Positions 37,649-45,113 of a stretch of DNA of 64,000 nt are shown here, in pieces (the stretch's first letter is position 1; each line of letters opens with the position of its first letter). A program made the position numbers and the translations under genes. The notes beneath the pieces are model-generated. The model saw nothing but the letters and a program-made list of their open reading frames with translations, ran no database searches and had not been told where the DNA came from. The stretch is from Prostheceraeus crozeri (Eukaryota > Platyhelminthes > Polycladida > Euryleptidae), in contig CAJQUW010007075.1 of assembly GCA_907163375.1 (NCBI GenBank), positions 346,523 to 410,522 on the forward strand, written 5' to 3'.

Positions 37649-38263
37649 GTGGAAGAAACATCCAAGGTACATAATCCTACACCGCTACAGCGTAAATTTA
37701 AACAAGCCTTGCGTTATGATGATCATAGCGTAGTACTCCAAACGGGAATGCTCCCTTCCACGGATGTCAAGATAATGCACAATCAGTATGGGGACTACAT
37801 ACTGATCCCCGTGAGTCCGTACATTCGCCACCAACTTGATATTATTGAGGAGTACGTGACATTAAATATGGACATTCCTACTCCTCTTGCTCAAGAGTGG
37901 AAGGCGAGAGATGACAAGGATACTCCCTATAGAAAGATTTGGGATGGTAATCACATTTGCCTACCGGTATCACATTGGTGTACTTACTATAAGAAGGAGG
38001 GAGATCATTCAATACCCATCAGATGTGATGAGCTCGGAGAAGGTACTTGGGATATCCTTTTCAAAGTGAATGGGCTATATTATGGTCGACACAAGGATAA
38101 TAAAATAGCCTCTCTCTCCATGCATATGGAATCCATCCTATATATTCCGAAACCACCCAACGTGGACGACATAATTGATCAAATCCTTAACAGCAGTGGT
38201 ACGAAGCGCAAGTCGGAGAAGAATGCTACATCAAAACGCAAATCAAAGAAGGAGAATTGCTAG
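37649..38263 (+). CDS. Polinton accessory protein, unknown, Lys-rich tail
   Basis: The first internal ATG of this frame gives 204 residues. The frame is open further upstream to the acceptor at 37558, so the true start may be the ATG at 37488 via the leader intron. The body is globular-looking with several aromatic and acidic stretches. The last roughly 25 residues (GTKRKSEKNATSKRKSKK) are a basic tail suited to nuclear import or DNA binding. I do not recognise the family. It has a TATA-type promoter like the replication/accessory genes on the right, which hints at an early-type role. Confidence 0.7.
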   Translation: MEETSKVHNPTPLQRKFKQALRYDDHSVVLQTGMLPSTDVKIMHNQYGDYILIPVSPYIRHQLDIIEEYVTLNMDIPTPLAQEWKARDDKDTPYRKIWDGNHICLPVSHWCTYYKKEGDHSIPIRCDELGEGTWDILFKVNGLYYGRHKDNKIASLSMHMESILYIPKPPNVDDIIDQILNSSGTKRKSEKNATSKRKSKKENC

Positions 38264-38297
38264 TCCTTTCCTAACTCTACCCTATGACAATTCGCTT

Positions 38298-38423
38298 ATG
38301 TGCTTTGAGTGTCGTAGACGTGGTCTTATTAGATACATTTTACTTCTTCGTTGCCATCATATCATTTGTGTATTTTGTCGTGAAAAGCATCGATGTAATT
38401 CTTCATTTTGTAATATGTTATAG
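38298..38423 (+). CDS. Small RING-like zinc-finger protein
   Basis: About 41 codons hold CFECRRRG, then LRCHHIICVFCREKHRC, then SSFC. The C-x2-C...C-x-H-x2-C-x2-C...C spacing is like a compact RING finger. The same frame is open from 38175, but the upstream part overlaps the preceding gene in another frame and looks non-coding. RING proteins usually act as ubiquitin ligases; small viral ones often dampen host defence. A second RING-like protein is at 39501-39830. Confidence 0.5.
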   Translation: MCFECRRRGLIRYILLLRCHHIICVFCREKHRCNSSFCNML

Positions 38424-38475
38424 AACGTTTCCTTAGATGTGTAAATTTCCGTTTTAGGCTTCTATCATCATTTTT

Positions 38476-39006
38476 ATGGATTGTGAGGGTGAACCTGTAC
38501 AGGAGCTCAGTGCTATTGCTATGAACAATTGGACATATCAGATTGTTAGTGTCTATCATCAACATGCCAACTGCGATCCCAATGTTGATCAATGGGCGAG
38601 AAAACACATTCATGGACTTAATCTGAAATATTTGCAAGACTATGGCTTTTCTTGTGAGAGTGCTCTTCTTATTGACTTTAAACGATGGTTAGCTGCTTTC
38701 AATGTTATACGCATCTTTTGTAATAATCCTGGTAAGGAGAGGAAAGTATTTCCCAATCTAATCATTGATGATATTTTGCTCCCACCTTGGGATAGTAGAG
38801 TGAATCAACATTATCATGAAGTCACAAAACGTTTTAAGGATTTGTGTGTTCCTATTTTGTCTGTTCGTTGTAGTAGCTACGTTCATAACCAATGCTTCTT
38901 TCCTCCTTACCTCAACACTGCCAAAGTCCTGTATGGTTATCATTGCTCGCTGTATGATAGTTACCAGCTGTATCTATTTTATCTCTTTCAAACCATTGAT
39001 TTATAA
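38476..39006 (+). CDS. Putative DEDDh-type 3'-5' exonuclease
   Basis: A 176-residue protein. Near the N-terminus, MDCEGEPVQELSAI fits exonuclease motif I (D-x-E followed by an E-I/L-x-A strand). Near the C-terminus, YHCSLYDSYQLY fits motif III of the DEDDh group (H-x4-D). IDFKRWLAAFNVIRIFCNNP lies between, where motif II is expected, but the central Asp cannot be placed with confidence. DEDDh nucleases proof-read or trim 3' ends. In a protein-primed replicon one could process ends or repair intermediates. The match rests on motif spacing only, so the call is tentative. It lies between the two RING-like genes. Confidence 0.5.
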   Translation: MDCEGEPVQELSAIAMNNWTYQIVSVYHQHANCDPNVDQWARKHIHGLNLKYLQDYGFSCESALLIDFKRWLAAFNVIRIFCNNPGKERKVFPNLIIDDILLPPWDSRVNQHYHEVTKRFKDLCVPILSVRCSSYVHNQCFFPPYLNTAKVLYGYHCSLYDSYQLYLFYLFQTIDL

Positions 39007-39093
39007 TGCATGCTTGTTACCATTATTCAATAAATGTTACTATGAGAAGAGTTGTTGTTTTCATGCAATGGATGGGTTAGATAAAGGGCGATC

Positions 39094-39504
39094 ATGTCTT
39101 TCTCAAACGACTGCGGAACATTACGTTTTCATAGGCAAAGTTTAAAAGGAGCTGTTCAAGATTATGTGATAAAATTTCATAAAGATGAGACCGACATCGA
39201 AGCAGTGGTCGATGATGCTAGCACTCTATTTCTAGAGTTAATGAATACATTCTCTGATAGCATTATCATGGCGCGATTAGTTGCGAAAATTAAGTTTAGT
39301 CATTTTGGAAAGGAAGAGGTGGAAAGTCGCTCTTTCCATTTTGCTTCTTATTCAATGGAAGTGGTAGATCACCCCCAAGAATTTTTTAAAAGACATATGA
39401 TAAAAATTGCTGAACGTCTTAACGCATTTAACCATCATGGTAGCAGTCTAGTGATTGAAGCGATTTCAGATATTCACATTCAACTTTCCATAAAGAAAAA
39501 TTGA
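39094..39504 (+). CDS. Polinton accessory protein of unknown function
   Basis: A 136-residue, helix-rich protein with the pattern FLELMNTFSD, then ARLVAKIKF, then HPQEFFKRHMIKIAERLNAF. In general build this resembles the domain found next to or fused in front of polymerase in many virus-like elements, but I cannot name it with certainty. It overlaps the next gene by 4 bases (TGA/ATG region at 39501), suggesting a compact transcription unit. Confidence 0.6.
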   Translation: MSFSNDCGTLRFHRQSLKGAVQDYVIKFHKDETDIEAVVDDASTLFLELMNTFSDSIIMARLVAKIKFSHFGKEEVESRSFHFASYSMEVVDHPQEFFKRHMIKIAERLNAFNHHGSSLVIEAISDIHIQLSIKKN

Positions 39505-39830
39505 AAATGCAGTGGTACTTGATTGTAGCACAACTGGTTTTCGAGCTATGTCTGCTCACTCTCGAAGTATATTCCTTCTGTACATGCGTCTATTATTTAG
39601 AAAAGGCTAGCAAATTCATATCTTCAAAAAGACTTGCTATAGACATCAGTAACGGTGAAACTATGTGTTGCGATGTATGTAAGCGAAAGGATGGAAATGA
39701 AAAGCGCATCTTCAAGAGATGTAAGCATGCTTTTTGTCAACGCTGTTTCATACGTAATTGCATTCAACTTTGCCAATGTAACCACTGTGACATTGCTCAT
39801 TTCGAGTGTCACTTATGTCGCAATAGTTAG
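39501..39830 (+). CDS. Membrane-anchored RING-like protein
   Basis: The N-terminus (about residues 4-30, WYLIVAQLVFELCLLTLEVY) is hydrophobic and could be a membrane anchor. The C-terminal half has CCDVCKRKDGN, then FKRCKHAFCQRCF, then CQCNHC and CHLC, a RING-like cysteine/histidine ladder. The combination resembles viral membrane-bound E3 ligases, which remove host surface proteins; that role is an inference. It sits just before the core-like protein gene and a TATGCAAA promoter motif. Confidence 0.6.
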   Translation: MKMQWYLIVAQLVFELCLLTLEVYSFCTCVYYLEKASKFISSKRLAIDISNGETMCCDVCKRKDGNEKRIFKRCKHAFCQRCFIRNCIQLCQCNHCDIAHFECHLCRNS

Positions 39831-39835
39831 TACCT

Positions 39836-39843
39836 ATGCAAAT
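39836..39843 (+). promoter_or_regulatory. TATGCAAAT promoter motif 1
   Basis: ATGCAAAT (in CTATGCAAATGTGG) lies 39 bp before the ATG of the core-like gene at 39883. The same octamer or a one-base variant stands before four other genes of the element. Confidence 0.5.
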
Positions 39844-39882
39844 GTGGTAAAGATAGGTTTTTAGCAAAGACTAACACGGAAA

Positions 39883-40239
39883 ATGGCGAAACGTAAAATG
39901 ACGAAACGTAAAAGTCAAAAGTTTTCTTCAGCCATTCAAGCTCTCCGACGAATGAAAGCAAATCAGCGATACAATGCTATACGACATGCTAACGATAAAT
40001 TCATTTGTGAAATTATTTCTCATGTGAGGAAGTTGAGGACGAAGAAATTAGCGCCAAAACAACGAAAGTTACTTAAGCGATATGCTACGAAATTGCGTTT
40101 CATCTCCAATCCTAAAGTCGCCCTTCAAAGAAAGAGGAAAACTCTAACACAAAAGGGCGGTTTCCTTTCAGCAATACTTCCAATGATAGCTCCTGCCGTG
40201 GGCAACCTATTGGGAAATATCTTTGGCTCTAAGCGTTAA
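39883..40239 (+). CDS. Basic core/pX-like protein with amphipathic C-terminus
   Basis: 118 residues. The first 95 are strongly basic (KRKMTKRKSQK, RKLRTKKLAPKQRKLLKRY), as in DNA-condensing virion core proteins. The end, GGFLSAILPMIAPAVGNLL, is a Gly-rich hydrophobic segment after a GG that resembles adenovirus pX/pVI-type membrane-active peptides released by the adenain protease. The element encodes such a protease (44622-45032), which fits. It is followed at once by the packaging ATPase. Confidence 0.65.
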   Translation: MAKRKMTKRKSQKFSSAIQALRRMKANQRYNAIRHANDKFICEIISHVRKLRTKKLAPKQRKLLKRYATKLRFISNPKVALQRKRKTLTQKGGFLSAILPMIAPAVGNLLGNIFGSKR

Positions 40240-40241
40240 TT

Positions 40242-40249
40242 ATGCAAAT
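40242..40249 (+). promoter_or_regulatory. TATGCAAAT promoter motif 2
   Basis: ATGCAAAT (in TTATGCAAATGTTG) lies 21 bp upstream of the preferred ATPase start at 40271. Confidence 0.5.
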
Positions 40250-40270
40250 GTTGAGTCTCAAAGTAATAAA

Positions 40271-40888
40271 ATGGATTTCAGACTTCAATGTGATAAAGTT
40301 CTGACTGTATCAGGTCCATCTCATGCAGGTAAAACTGTTTTCACGCTGAATTTATTGGATAAAAGAAGGGAGTTGTTTAAGGAACCTATCAATCGAGTGA
40401 TTTGGTGTTATGGTATTTATCAACCGTCGCTGTTTCAGGAATTGCAAAGTCGCAACTTTATTCGACATGAAGGAATTATTCCAGTGGATAAACTTCAGTC
40501 TAATGATGTTGTTGTATTGGATGATTTATTAAAAGAAAGTAAGAATTCAAAAGATGTTACAGATATGTTCACTCGCGCAGCACACCATAAAAGGTGTTTT
40601 ATCATCTATATTACACAAAATTTGTTTCCTGATGGAAAAGAAGCTCGTACACGAAACCTGAATACACACTATTATGCTATTTTCAAGAATCCGCGAGATA
40701 AAAGTCAATTTGAAATTTTAGCGCGACAAGTTGCACCCAGAGGATCAAAAGCCTTAATTGAAATTTTTCAAGCAGCTACTGAAAAACCATACGGTTACTT
40801 ATTCATTGACTTTACGCAAGAGTGTCCGGAAGAATTTAGATTTCGAAGTGATATTTTGAAAACTCCCATGATTATCTACAAACTATGA
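40271..40888 (+). CDS. Genome-packaging ATPase (FtsK/HerA, A32-like)
   Basis: The enzyme would pump the element's DNA into capsids using ATP. Walker A is GPSHAGKT, about 15 residues after the start. Walker B is VVVLDDLL, and ITQNLF is the sensor strand typical of the A32/Polinton branch. The size (about 205 residues) is normal for the family. The ATG at 40271 (MDFRLQCDK) is chosen over 40223 because it is the usual distance from Walker A and a promoter-like ATGCAAAT lies just upstream. Its stop overlaps the start of the next gene by 4 bases. Confidence 0.92.
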   Translation: MDFRLQCDKVLTVSGPSHAGKTVFTLNLLDKRRELFKEPINRVIWCYGIYQPSLFQELQSRNFIRHEGIIPVDKLQSNDVVVLDDLLKESKNSKDVTDMFTRAAHHKRCFIIYITQNLFPDGKEARTRNLNTHYYAIFKNPRDKSQFEILARQVAPRGSKALIEIFQAATEKPYGYLFIDFTQECPEEFRFRSDILKTPMIIYKL

Positions 40889-41577
40889 GTTCTTATTCTC
40901 GCATGATTGTTATTCCTCAGGATGAATATGTACAATTGACTGCCATGCAGCAAGTAAAGCAACCTCTTGCAAATCAAATGTATAGGAAAGAAATAGATTA
41001 TCAGCAAAATGTTCACATCAAAGATCCACATCGTGCTGTATTATTACAATCGGAAACTGTTGAGCAATTGAAAAACTTGAAGAATAAGATGCGTGACTCT
41101 GTATCGACTGCTACACCTTTAGCATCTCGCGCACATGCCATATCTCTTTTCAACAGTATTGAACCCCATCTCAATGTAAATGATAGAGGAGAAATCATTA
41201 CAGATGAAAATAAAGTGATTGATGCTTCACGTTATGAAGACTTGATTCAGTATGCGACACGTAGAAAGCGCCGTCAGGGCTATGTTCCACCTGGTTGGTC
41301 ATACTTTCTTAAACTATTGAAAAAGCATAATGTGCCAAAATTTGCTTTAAATAATGAGACATTGAAAGAACTTGATTCAACAGTGGCTACTACTCCAATG
41401 CTTCAGGCGATGAAAATGCCAACAAATTGGTTTAAGACGTCACCTGCTACATCCCCTCCCACACTCACTAAGCAAACAAGGGGAAGAACTCGACGTAGAT
41501 CTGTATCGCCACTAAAACTGGTAAAAGGAAAACGTAAAACAGCTCCTCCTAGGAAATACATGTTCTCAGACTATTAA
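40885..41577 (+). CDS. Conserved Polinton structural-block protein, unknown
   Basis: 230 residues, beginning with a MIVIPQDEYVQL-type strand seen in many Polinton proteins of this position. The centre has GYVPPGWSYFLKLLKKHNVP and the C-terminus is a basic, Ser/Pro-rich tail (RGRTRRRSVSPLKLVKGKRK). It is placed between ATPase and integrase and overlaps the ATPase stop. This looks like one of the conserved but uncharacterised virion-block proteins; a DNA- or capsid-associated role is inferred from the tail. Confidence 0.7.
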   Translation: MSSYSRMIVIPQDEYVQLTAMQQVKQPLANQMYRKEIDYQQNVHIKDPHRAVLLQSETVEQLKNLKNKMRDSVSTATPLASRAHAISLFNSIEPHLNVNDRGEIITDENKVIDASRYEDLIQYATRRKRRQGYVPPGWSYFLKLLKKHNVPKFALNNETLKELDSTVATTPMLQAMKMPTNWFKTSPATSPPTLTKQTRGRTRRRSVSPLKLVKGKRKTAPPRKYMFSDY

Positions 41578-41578
41578 T

Positions 41579-41794
41579 ATGAAGCAGATGTGTTGCTTGC
41601 CATGTAATGAGCCGCCAGAGGTGAATGTCGTTGTCACTTGCACTTGCTGCGCCAGCTCTCATAATGAAACCCCTAAGCAATGTGAACACGATCGCAAAAC
41701 CGCTAAAGCTAAATGCTGCAGTTGTTGTAAATGTAGAAAGGCAAGAAAGAAAAAAGATGAGAAGGAGGAAAAAGAGTCAGCCGTCATCGACTGA
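41579..41794 (+). CDS. Small Cys-rich protein overlapping integrase
   Basis: 71 residues with 14 cysteines (MCCLPCNE, CTCCASS, CCSCCKCRK) and a highly charged tail. It begins directly after the preceding stop. It overlaps the open 5' part of the integrase in another frame. The cysteine pattern looks selected, but the frame may be a shadow of the integrase leader. Confidence 0.4.
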   Translation: MKQMCCLPCNEPPEVNVVVTCTCCASSHNETPKQCEHDRKTAKAKCCSCCKCRKARKKKDEKEEKESAVID

Positions 41795-42845
41795 ACGTTT
41801 GAAGTCAATCTATTATGATGTAAAACATCCGGCAGGATTTGCATCTATCAAGAAATTATCAAAAGCGAGTGGTCTTCCACAATCACAAGTGAAACGATGG
41901 TTAAAGGGTCAGGCTACCTATACACTCCACAAACAAGCGAAAAAGAAGTACCGCACCCGCCATTATATTGTTCATGACATCGATGAACAGTGGCAAGCAG
42001 ATTTGTGCGATGTTGCCTCCATTTCAAAACATAACTCGGGCAATAATTTTATTTTAACCGTCATTGATATTTTCTCGCGTTATGCGTGGGCTCAACCTTT
42101 AAAAACTAAAGAAGGGAAAGGAGTAGCAAAAGCATTCCAAACAATTTTTCGAGAAGGTCGCATTCCAAAAAGAATTCAGAGTGATCAAGGAAAAGAGTTT
42201 GAAAATCAGCATGTGACAAGATTATTTGAGAGGCATGACATTGAGTTGTTTAGTGTAAAGAGCGCTTATAAAGCTGCACTCGTTGAACGTTTTAATCGCA
42301 CATTAAAAAATCGTTTGTGGCGACATTTTACTGCCAACTTGACACAAAATTGGACAAAGGTTCTACAAGATACACTCCATGCCTACAATCACTCTATCCA
42401 TCGTTCTATTGGACTCAGACCAGTAGATGTAAATGCTGACAATGTAGATAAAGTGCGCGAATCATTCCAACGTAAACGCACTCATGTGAAAAGTGATGTG
42501 AAAATTGGCGATAAAGTTCGTATCTCAAAAGTGAAAAGTGTTTTTGCTAAAGGGTACCTCCCGAATTGGACAGAGGAGGTATTTACAGTATCAAGGATTA
42601 ATCAAAAAGACTCTCCGACCACCTACAAGTTGAAAGATTACGATAATGAAGAAATTGAGGGTAGCTTTTACCGCGATGAGATTGAGGTAGTCACTGAAAG
42701 TGAAACATATTTGGTAGAGAAAATCATTCGATGTAAAAAACGGCAAGGTGAAGAATGGTGTCTTGTTAAATGGACTGGTTATCCTTCAAGTATGAACTCT
42801 TGGATGCGTCGTGCCGACATCTTTCATCTAAGTGATCGACAGTGA
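41625..42845 (+). CDS. Integrase with C-terminal chromodomain
   Basis: A retroviral-type DDE integrase that inserts the element and makes the 6-bp duplication. The core has QWQADLCDV (first Asp, about residue 126), then FILTVIDIFSRYAWA, IQSDQGKEF (second Asp, about 187) and AALVERFNRTLK (Glu, about 221). After an SH3-like region (KIGDKVRISKVKSVFAKGY), the last roughly 45 residues (YLVEKIIRCKK, then WCLVKWTGYP, then SWMRRADI) form a chromodomain that could steer insertion to methylated chromatin. The start is uncertain; an ATG at 41757 would avoid most of the overlap with the Cys-rich frame. Confidence 0.93.
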   Translation: MSLSLALAAPALIMKPLSNVNTIAKPLKLNAAVVVNVERQERKKMRRRKKSQPSSTERLKSIYYDVKHPAGFASIKKLSKASGLPQSQVKRWLKGQATYTLHKQAKKKYRTRHYIVHDIDEQWQADLCDVASISKHNSGNNFILTVIDIFSRYAWAQPLKTKEGKGVAKAFQTIFREGRIPKRIQSDQGKEFENQHVTRLFERHDIELFSVKSAYKAALVERFNRTLKNRLWRHFTANLTQNWTKVLQDTLHAYNHSIHRSIGLRPVDVNADNVDKVRESFQRKRTHVKSDVKIGDKVRISKVKSVFAKGYLPNWTEEVFTVSRINQKDSPTTYKLKDYDNEEIEGSFYRDEIEVVTESETYLVEKIIRCKKRQGEEWCLVKWTGYPSSMNSWMRRADIFHLSDRQ

Positions 42846-42848
42846 TTC

Positions 42849-42856
42849 ATGCAAAG
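42849..42856 (+). promoter_or_regulatory. CATGCAAAG promoter motif 3
   Basis: ATGCAAAG (in TTCATGCAAAGTTG) lies 30 bp before the gene at 42887. TTCATGCAAAGTTG closely matches TTATGCAAAGTTG at 46361, upstream of another capsid-type gene. Confidence 0.45.
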
Positions 42857-42886
42857 TTGTAACTAACAATGTTTAGGGTTTGAGCT

Positions 42887-43342
42887 ATGAATCCAACTGC
42901 CTCATTTTATTCACGACCCTCCTACGTAAGTGGTGGAGGACAAATTTACATCGGTGCTCGCCGCCAACGTGGAGGTAGCATACTTGGTGCACTGAAATCT
43001 GTTGTAGCACCTCTCATATCCAATGTCGGTAGATCTTTAAAACGAAATGTTTTAAGTAATGCCGTTGGCTTTGCTGGTGATGTTGCTAGTGATCTTTCCA
43101 GAGGTAGAAGTTTTAAGAGCAGTTTGTTGAATCGTGGGAAGGAACGCGGTTTAAAAACATTGAAGCAGACCATTGCTGGTGTTACTCAAGGAAAGAAATC
43201 ACCTAAACGAATGAGAAAAGGAAGGAGGAAACATCGCGGAGCTGGTAAGGTGCGATCTTCAGTCAAAAGGCATTCACGCAAACGTCGCAGAGGCTCTAAT
43301 CATTCATCAGGCGCTAAACGACGACGCTGCTATAACTTCTAA
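42887..43342 (+). CDS. Basic virion core / pVI-like protein
   Basis: 151 residues. The N-terminus (GGGQIYIGARRQRGG, then ILGALKSVVAPLISNVGRSL) has a Gly-rich start and an amphipathic helix, the layout of Polinton and adenovirus minor core proteins. The C-terminal 50 residues are extremely basic (KKSPKRMRKGRRKHRG, KRHSRKRRRGSNH), suited to DNA condensation. It stands directly before the major capsid gene, with 2 bp between. Function is inferred from position and composition. Confidence 0.65.
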   Translation: MNPTASFYSRPSYVSGGGQIYIGARRQRGGSILGALKSVVAPLISNVGRSLKRNVLSNAVGFAGDVASDLSRGRSFKSSLLNRGKERGLKTLKQTIAGVTQGKKSPKRMRKGRRKHRGAGKVRSSVKRHSRKRRRGSNHSSGAKRRRCYNF

Positions 43343-43344
43343 TC

Positions 43345-44622
43345 ATGGAGTGTAAAACTTCCGGTTTTTGTTTGTTCGATCAACAAGCCATACAGACAGA
43401 TATTCTTAGTTCAAGTATTGTAGATTATCATCCTCGAACAGCTGAGAATGCTGGCCCCATTGAATTTGTTATTCCTGGTGGTAGTGATGACTACATAGAT
43501 TTGAGTTATGCGATGCTTGATTTGAGGTTTAGAATTCAGCAAGCAGATGGAACTGCTATTGACGATGCACATAAAGTTGGACTGAACAATTTACCATTGA
43601 CTACATTACTTCGCGATGTTTCTCTAACGATTGGAGAGCAGCAGGTGGAAGGTGGTCAAAGCGATTATCCCTATAAATCATATTTCAATCATGTATCACA
43701 GTTTCATCCAGCAGCACAAAAAAGTCATATGGAAGCCATGGGATGGTACAGAGATGAAGCAGGAAAATTTGATGTTGAAACAAACAGTGGCTTTGTAAAG
43801 CGATCTGCTATGATTAAAGATAGTAGAGTATGTCAGCTATATGGTCCGCTGAATTTAGACTTCTTTAGACAGTCAAAGTTTTTACTCTGTAATACCAGCA
43901 TGCGACTCAAGCTGACATTGAATAAGCCTGAATTTGCGCTGAATGCATTTGCTAAAGTTGACAATTTTAGAATTCATGTGGAAGATATTGCACTTTACAT
44001 TCGTCGAGTAGTACCGAATCCAAGTGTCATTAGAGGGCATGCTGAAGGTCTTAACCGCCAAAATGCCATTTACCCCGTTCAGCATACAAAGCTTCTCACC
44101 TTTACAATTCCGAAAGATCAAAAGAGTTTCATGAAAGATGGCCTCTTTCCATCGGAAGCACCGAAGCTCCTCATGGTGGCAATGGTTGAAAATGATGCAT
44201 TTAATGGTAATATAAAGAAGAATCCTTTCAATTTTAAACACAATCAGTTAAGTGAAATTGCTTTACGTGTTAATGGTGTGAGTCATCCTGGTCCACCCTA
44301 CAAACCAGATTTTGCTTCGGATCAATTTATGCGCAGTTATGTTGATTTTATGGATGTCTTTGGCTTTTACAATACGGATGATACCAACGGACTGACTATG
44401 AAAGAATTTAAGAGTGGATATACTATTTATGCATTTGATTTGACTGCTGACAGCGATATTAGTGCACCCTATCGTCAAGCGAACGTGCCTCATAATATTC
44501 GTTTGGATTTGACGTTCAAAAGAACACTACCTGAGACGATCAATGTATTAATTTATGCAGTCTTCGATTCAAATATTGAAATTACAAAGTATCGTGACGT
44601 GATTCTTCAGTATAATCGTTAA
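43345..44622 (+). CDS. Major capsid-like protein (F54H12.2-like family)
   Basis: 425 residues of the widespread Polinton capsid family often annotated as F54H12.2-like. Marker blocks are AENAGPIEFVIPGGSDDYID, then LLRDVSLTIGEQQV, YPYKSYF, GFVKRSAMIKDS, FTIPKDQKSFM, NPFNFKHNQLSEIALRVNG and SGYTIYAFDLTAD. The strand-rich pattern and the length suit a double jelly-roll capsid subunit. It sits between the core-like gene and the protease, the usual late-gene order, and its stop overlaps the protease start (TAATG). Which of the two capsid classes (PX or PY) it is cannot be settled without a structure. Confidence 0.8.
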   Translation: MECKTSGFCLFDQQAIQTDILSSSIVDYHPRTAENAGPIEFVIPGGSDDYIDLSYAMLDLRFRIQQADGTAIDDAHKVGLNNLPLTTLLRDVSLTIGEQQVEGGQSDYPYKSYFNHVSQFHPAAQKSHMEAMGWYRDEAGKFDVETNSGFVKRSAMIKDSRVCQLYGPLNLDFFRQSKFLLCNTSMRLKLTLNKPEFALNAFAKVDNFRIHVEDIALYIRRVVPNPSVIRGHAEGLNRQNAIYPVQHTKLLTFTIPKDQKSFMKDGLFPSEAPKLLMVAMVENDAFNGNIKKNPFNFKHNQLSEIALRVNGVSHPGPPYKPDFASDQFMRSYVDFMDVFGFYNTDDTNGLTMKEFKSGYTIYAFDLTADSDISAPYRQANVPHNIRLDLTFKRTLPETINVLIYAVFDSNIEITKYRDVILQYNR

Positions 44623-45032
44623 TGAGTTGGTTGACTGCTGACGATATTAAGACTAAAGTGCAGCGTAATGCAGACGAAGCGACGTTGAAAGCTTTCGATA
44701 ATGTCTATTCACTCGATACCTTACCACCTGCAGTAAATCACTATCCCATCTTTATTGTGCTAAACACTCATTCACAGAATTTAGGCGGTGAGCATTGGAA
44801 AGCGATCTTTATTGGAGAAGACCGACGTGGTGAACTATTTGACTCTCTTGCTCAACCTCCAAATATACCAACACAGCAGTGGTTGAGAAAACATACGCGT
44901 CAATATCAGCGAAATGAACGCATACTACAACATCCACTTTCATCAACGTGTGGTGCTTTTGTACTGTACTTCATCTTAAAACGTTTACATGTATCTCGAT
45001 TTGCATCTGTTATTCAAAAACTTTTCATGTAA
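44622..45032 (+). CDS. Adenain-like maturation cysteine protease
   Basis: 136 residues of the adenovirus-protease (C5) fold used by Polintons to mature virion proteins. The catalytic residues are visible in order: His58 in GGEHWKAIF, Asp74 in GELFDSL, Gln103 in ILQHP and Cys110 in SSTCGAFVLYF. The size is slightly small, as usual for Polinton members. Likely substrates are the core-like proteins with Gly-Gly segments at 39883 and 42887. The start ATG overlaps the capsid stop. Confidence 0.9.
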   Translation: MSWLTADDIKTKVQRNADEATLKAFDNVYSLDTLPPAVNHYPIFIVLNTHSQNLGGEHWKAIFIGEDRRGELFDSLAQPPNIPTQQWLRKHTRQYQRNERILQHPLSSTCGAFVLYFILKRLHVSRFASVIQKLFM

Positions 45033-45078
45033 TCCATCCTCTAATGAAAAATGATTTGTAAGTTCTATCATGATTTGA

Positions 45079-45113
45079 AATAAAAACATCATGTTGGAAA
45101 AATTGTTTTTTAT
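45079..45113. terminator. Convergent polyadenylation signals
   Basis: AATAAA on the plus strand (45079-45084) serves the capsid/protease unit. TTTATT (45108-45113), AATAAA on the minus strand, overlaps the stop codon of the TBP-like gene. The two units therefore terminate head-on within about 35 bp. Confidence 0.65.

Noticed and set aside
41625-42845. LTR retrotransposon as source of the integrase
   Set aside because: No LTRs, gag or reverse transcriptase nearby; ATPase, capsid, protease and polymerase B around it are Polinton parts.
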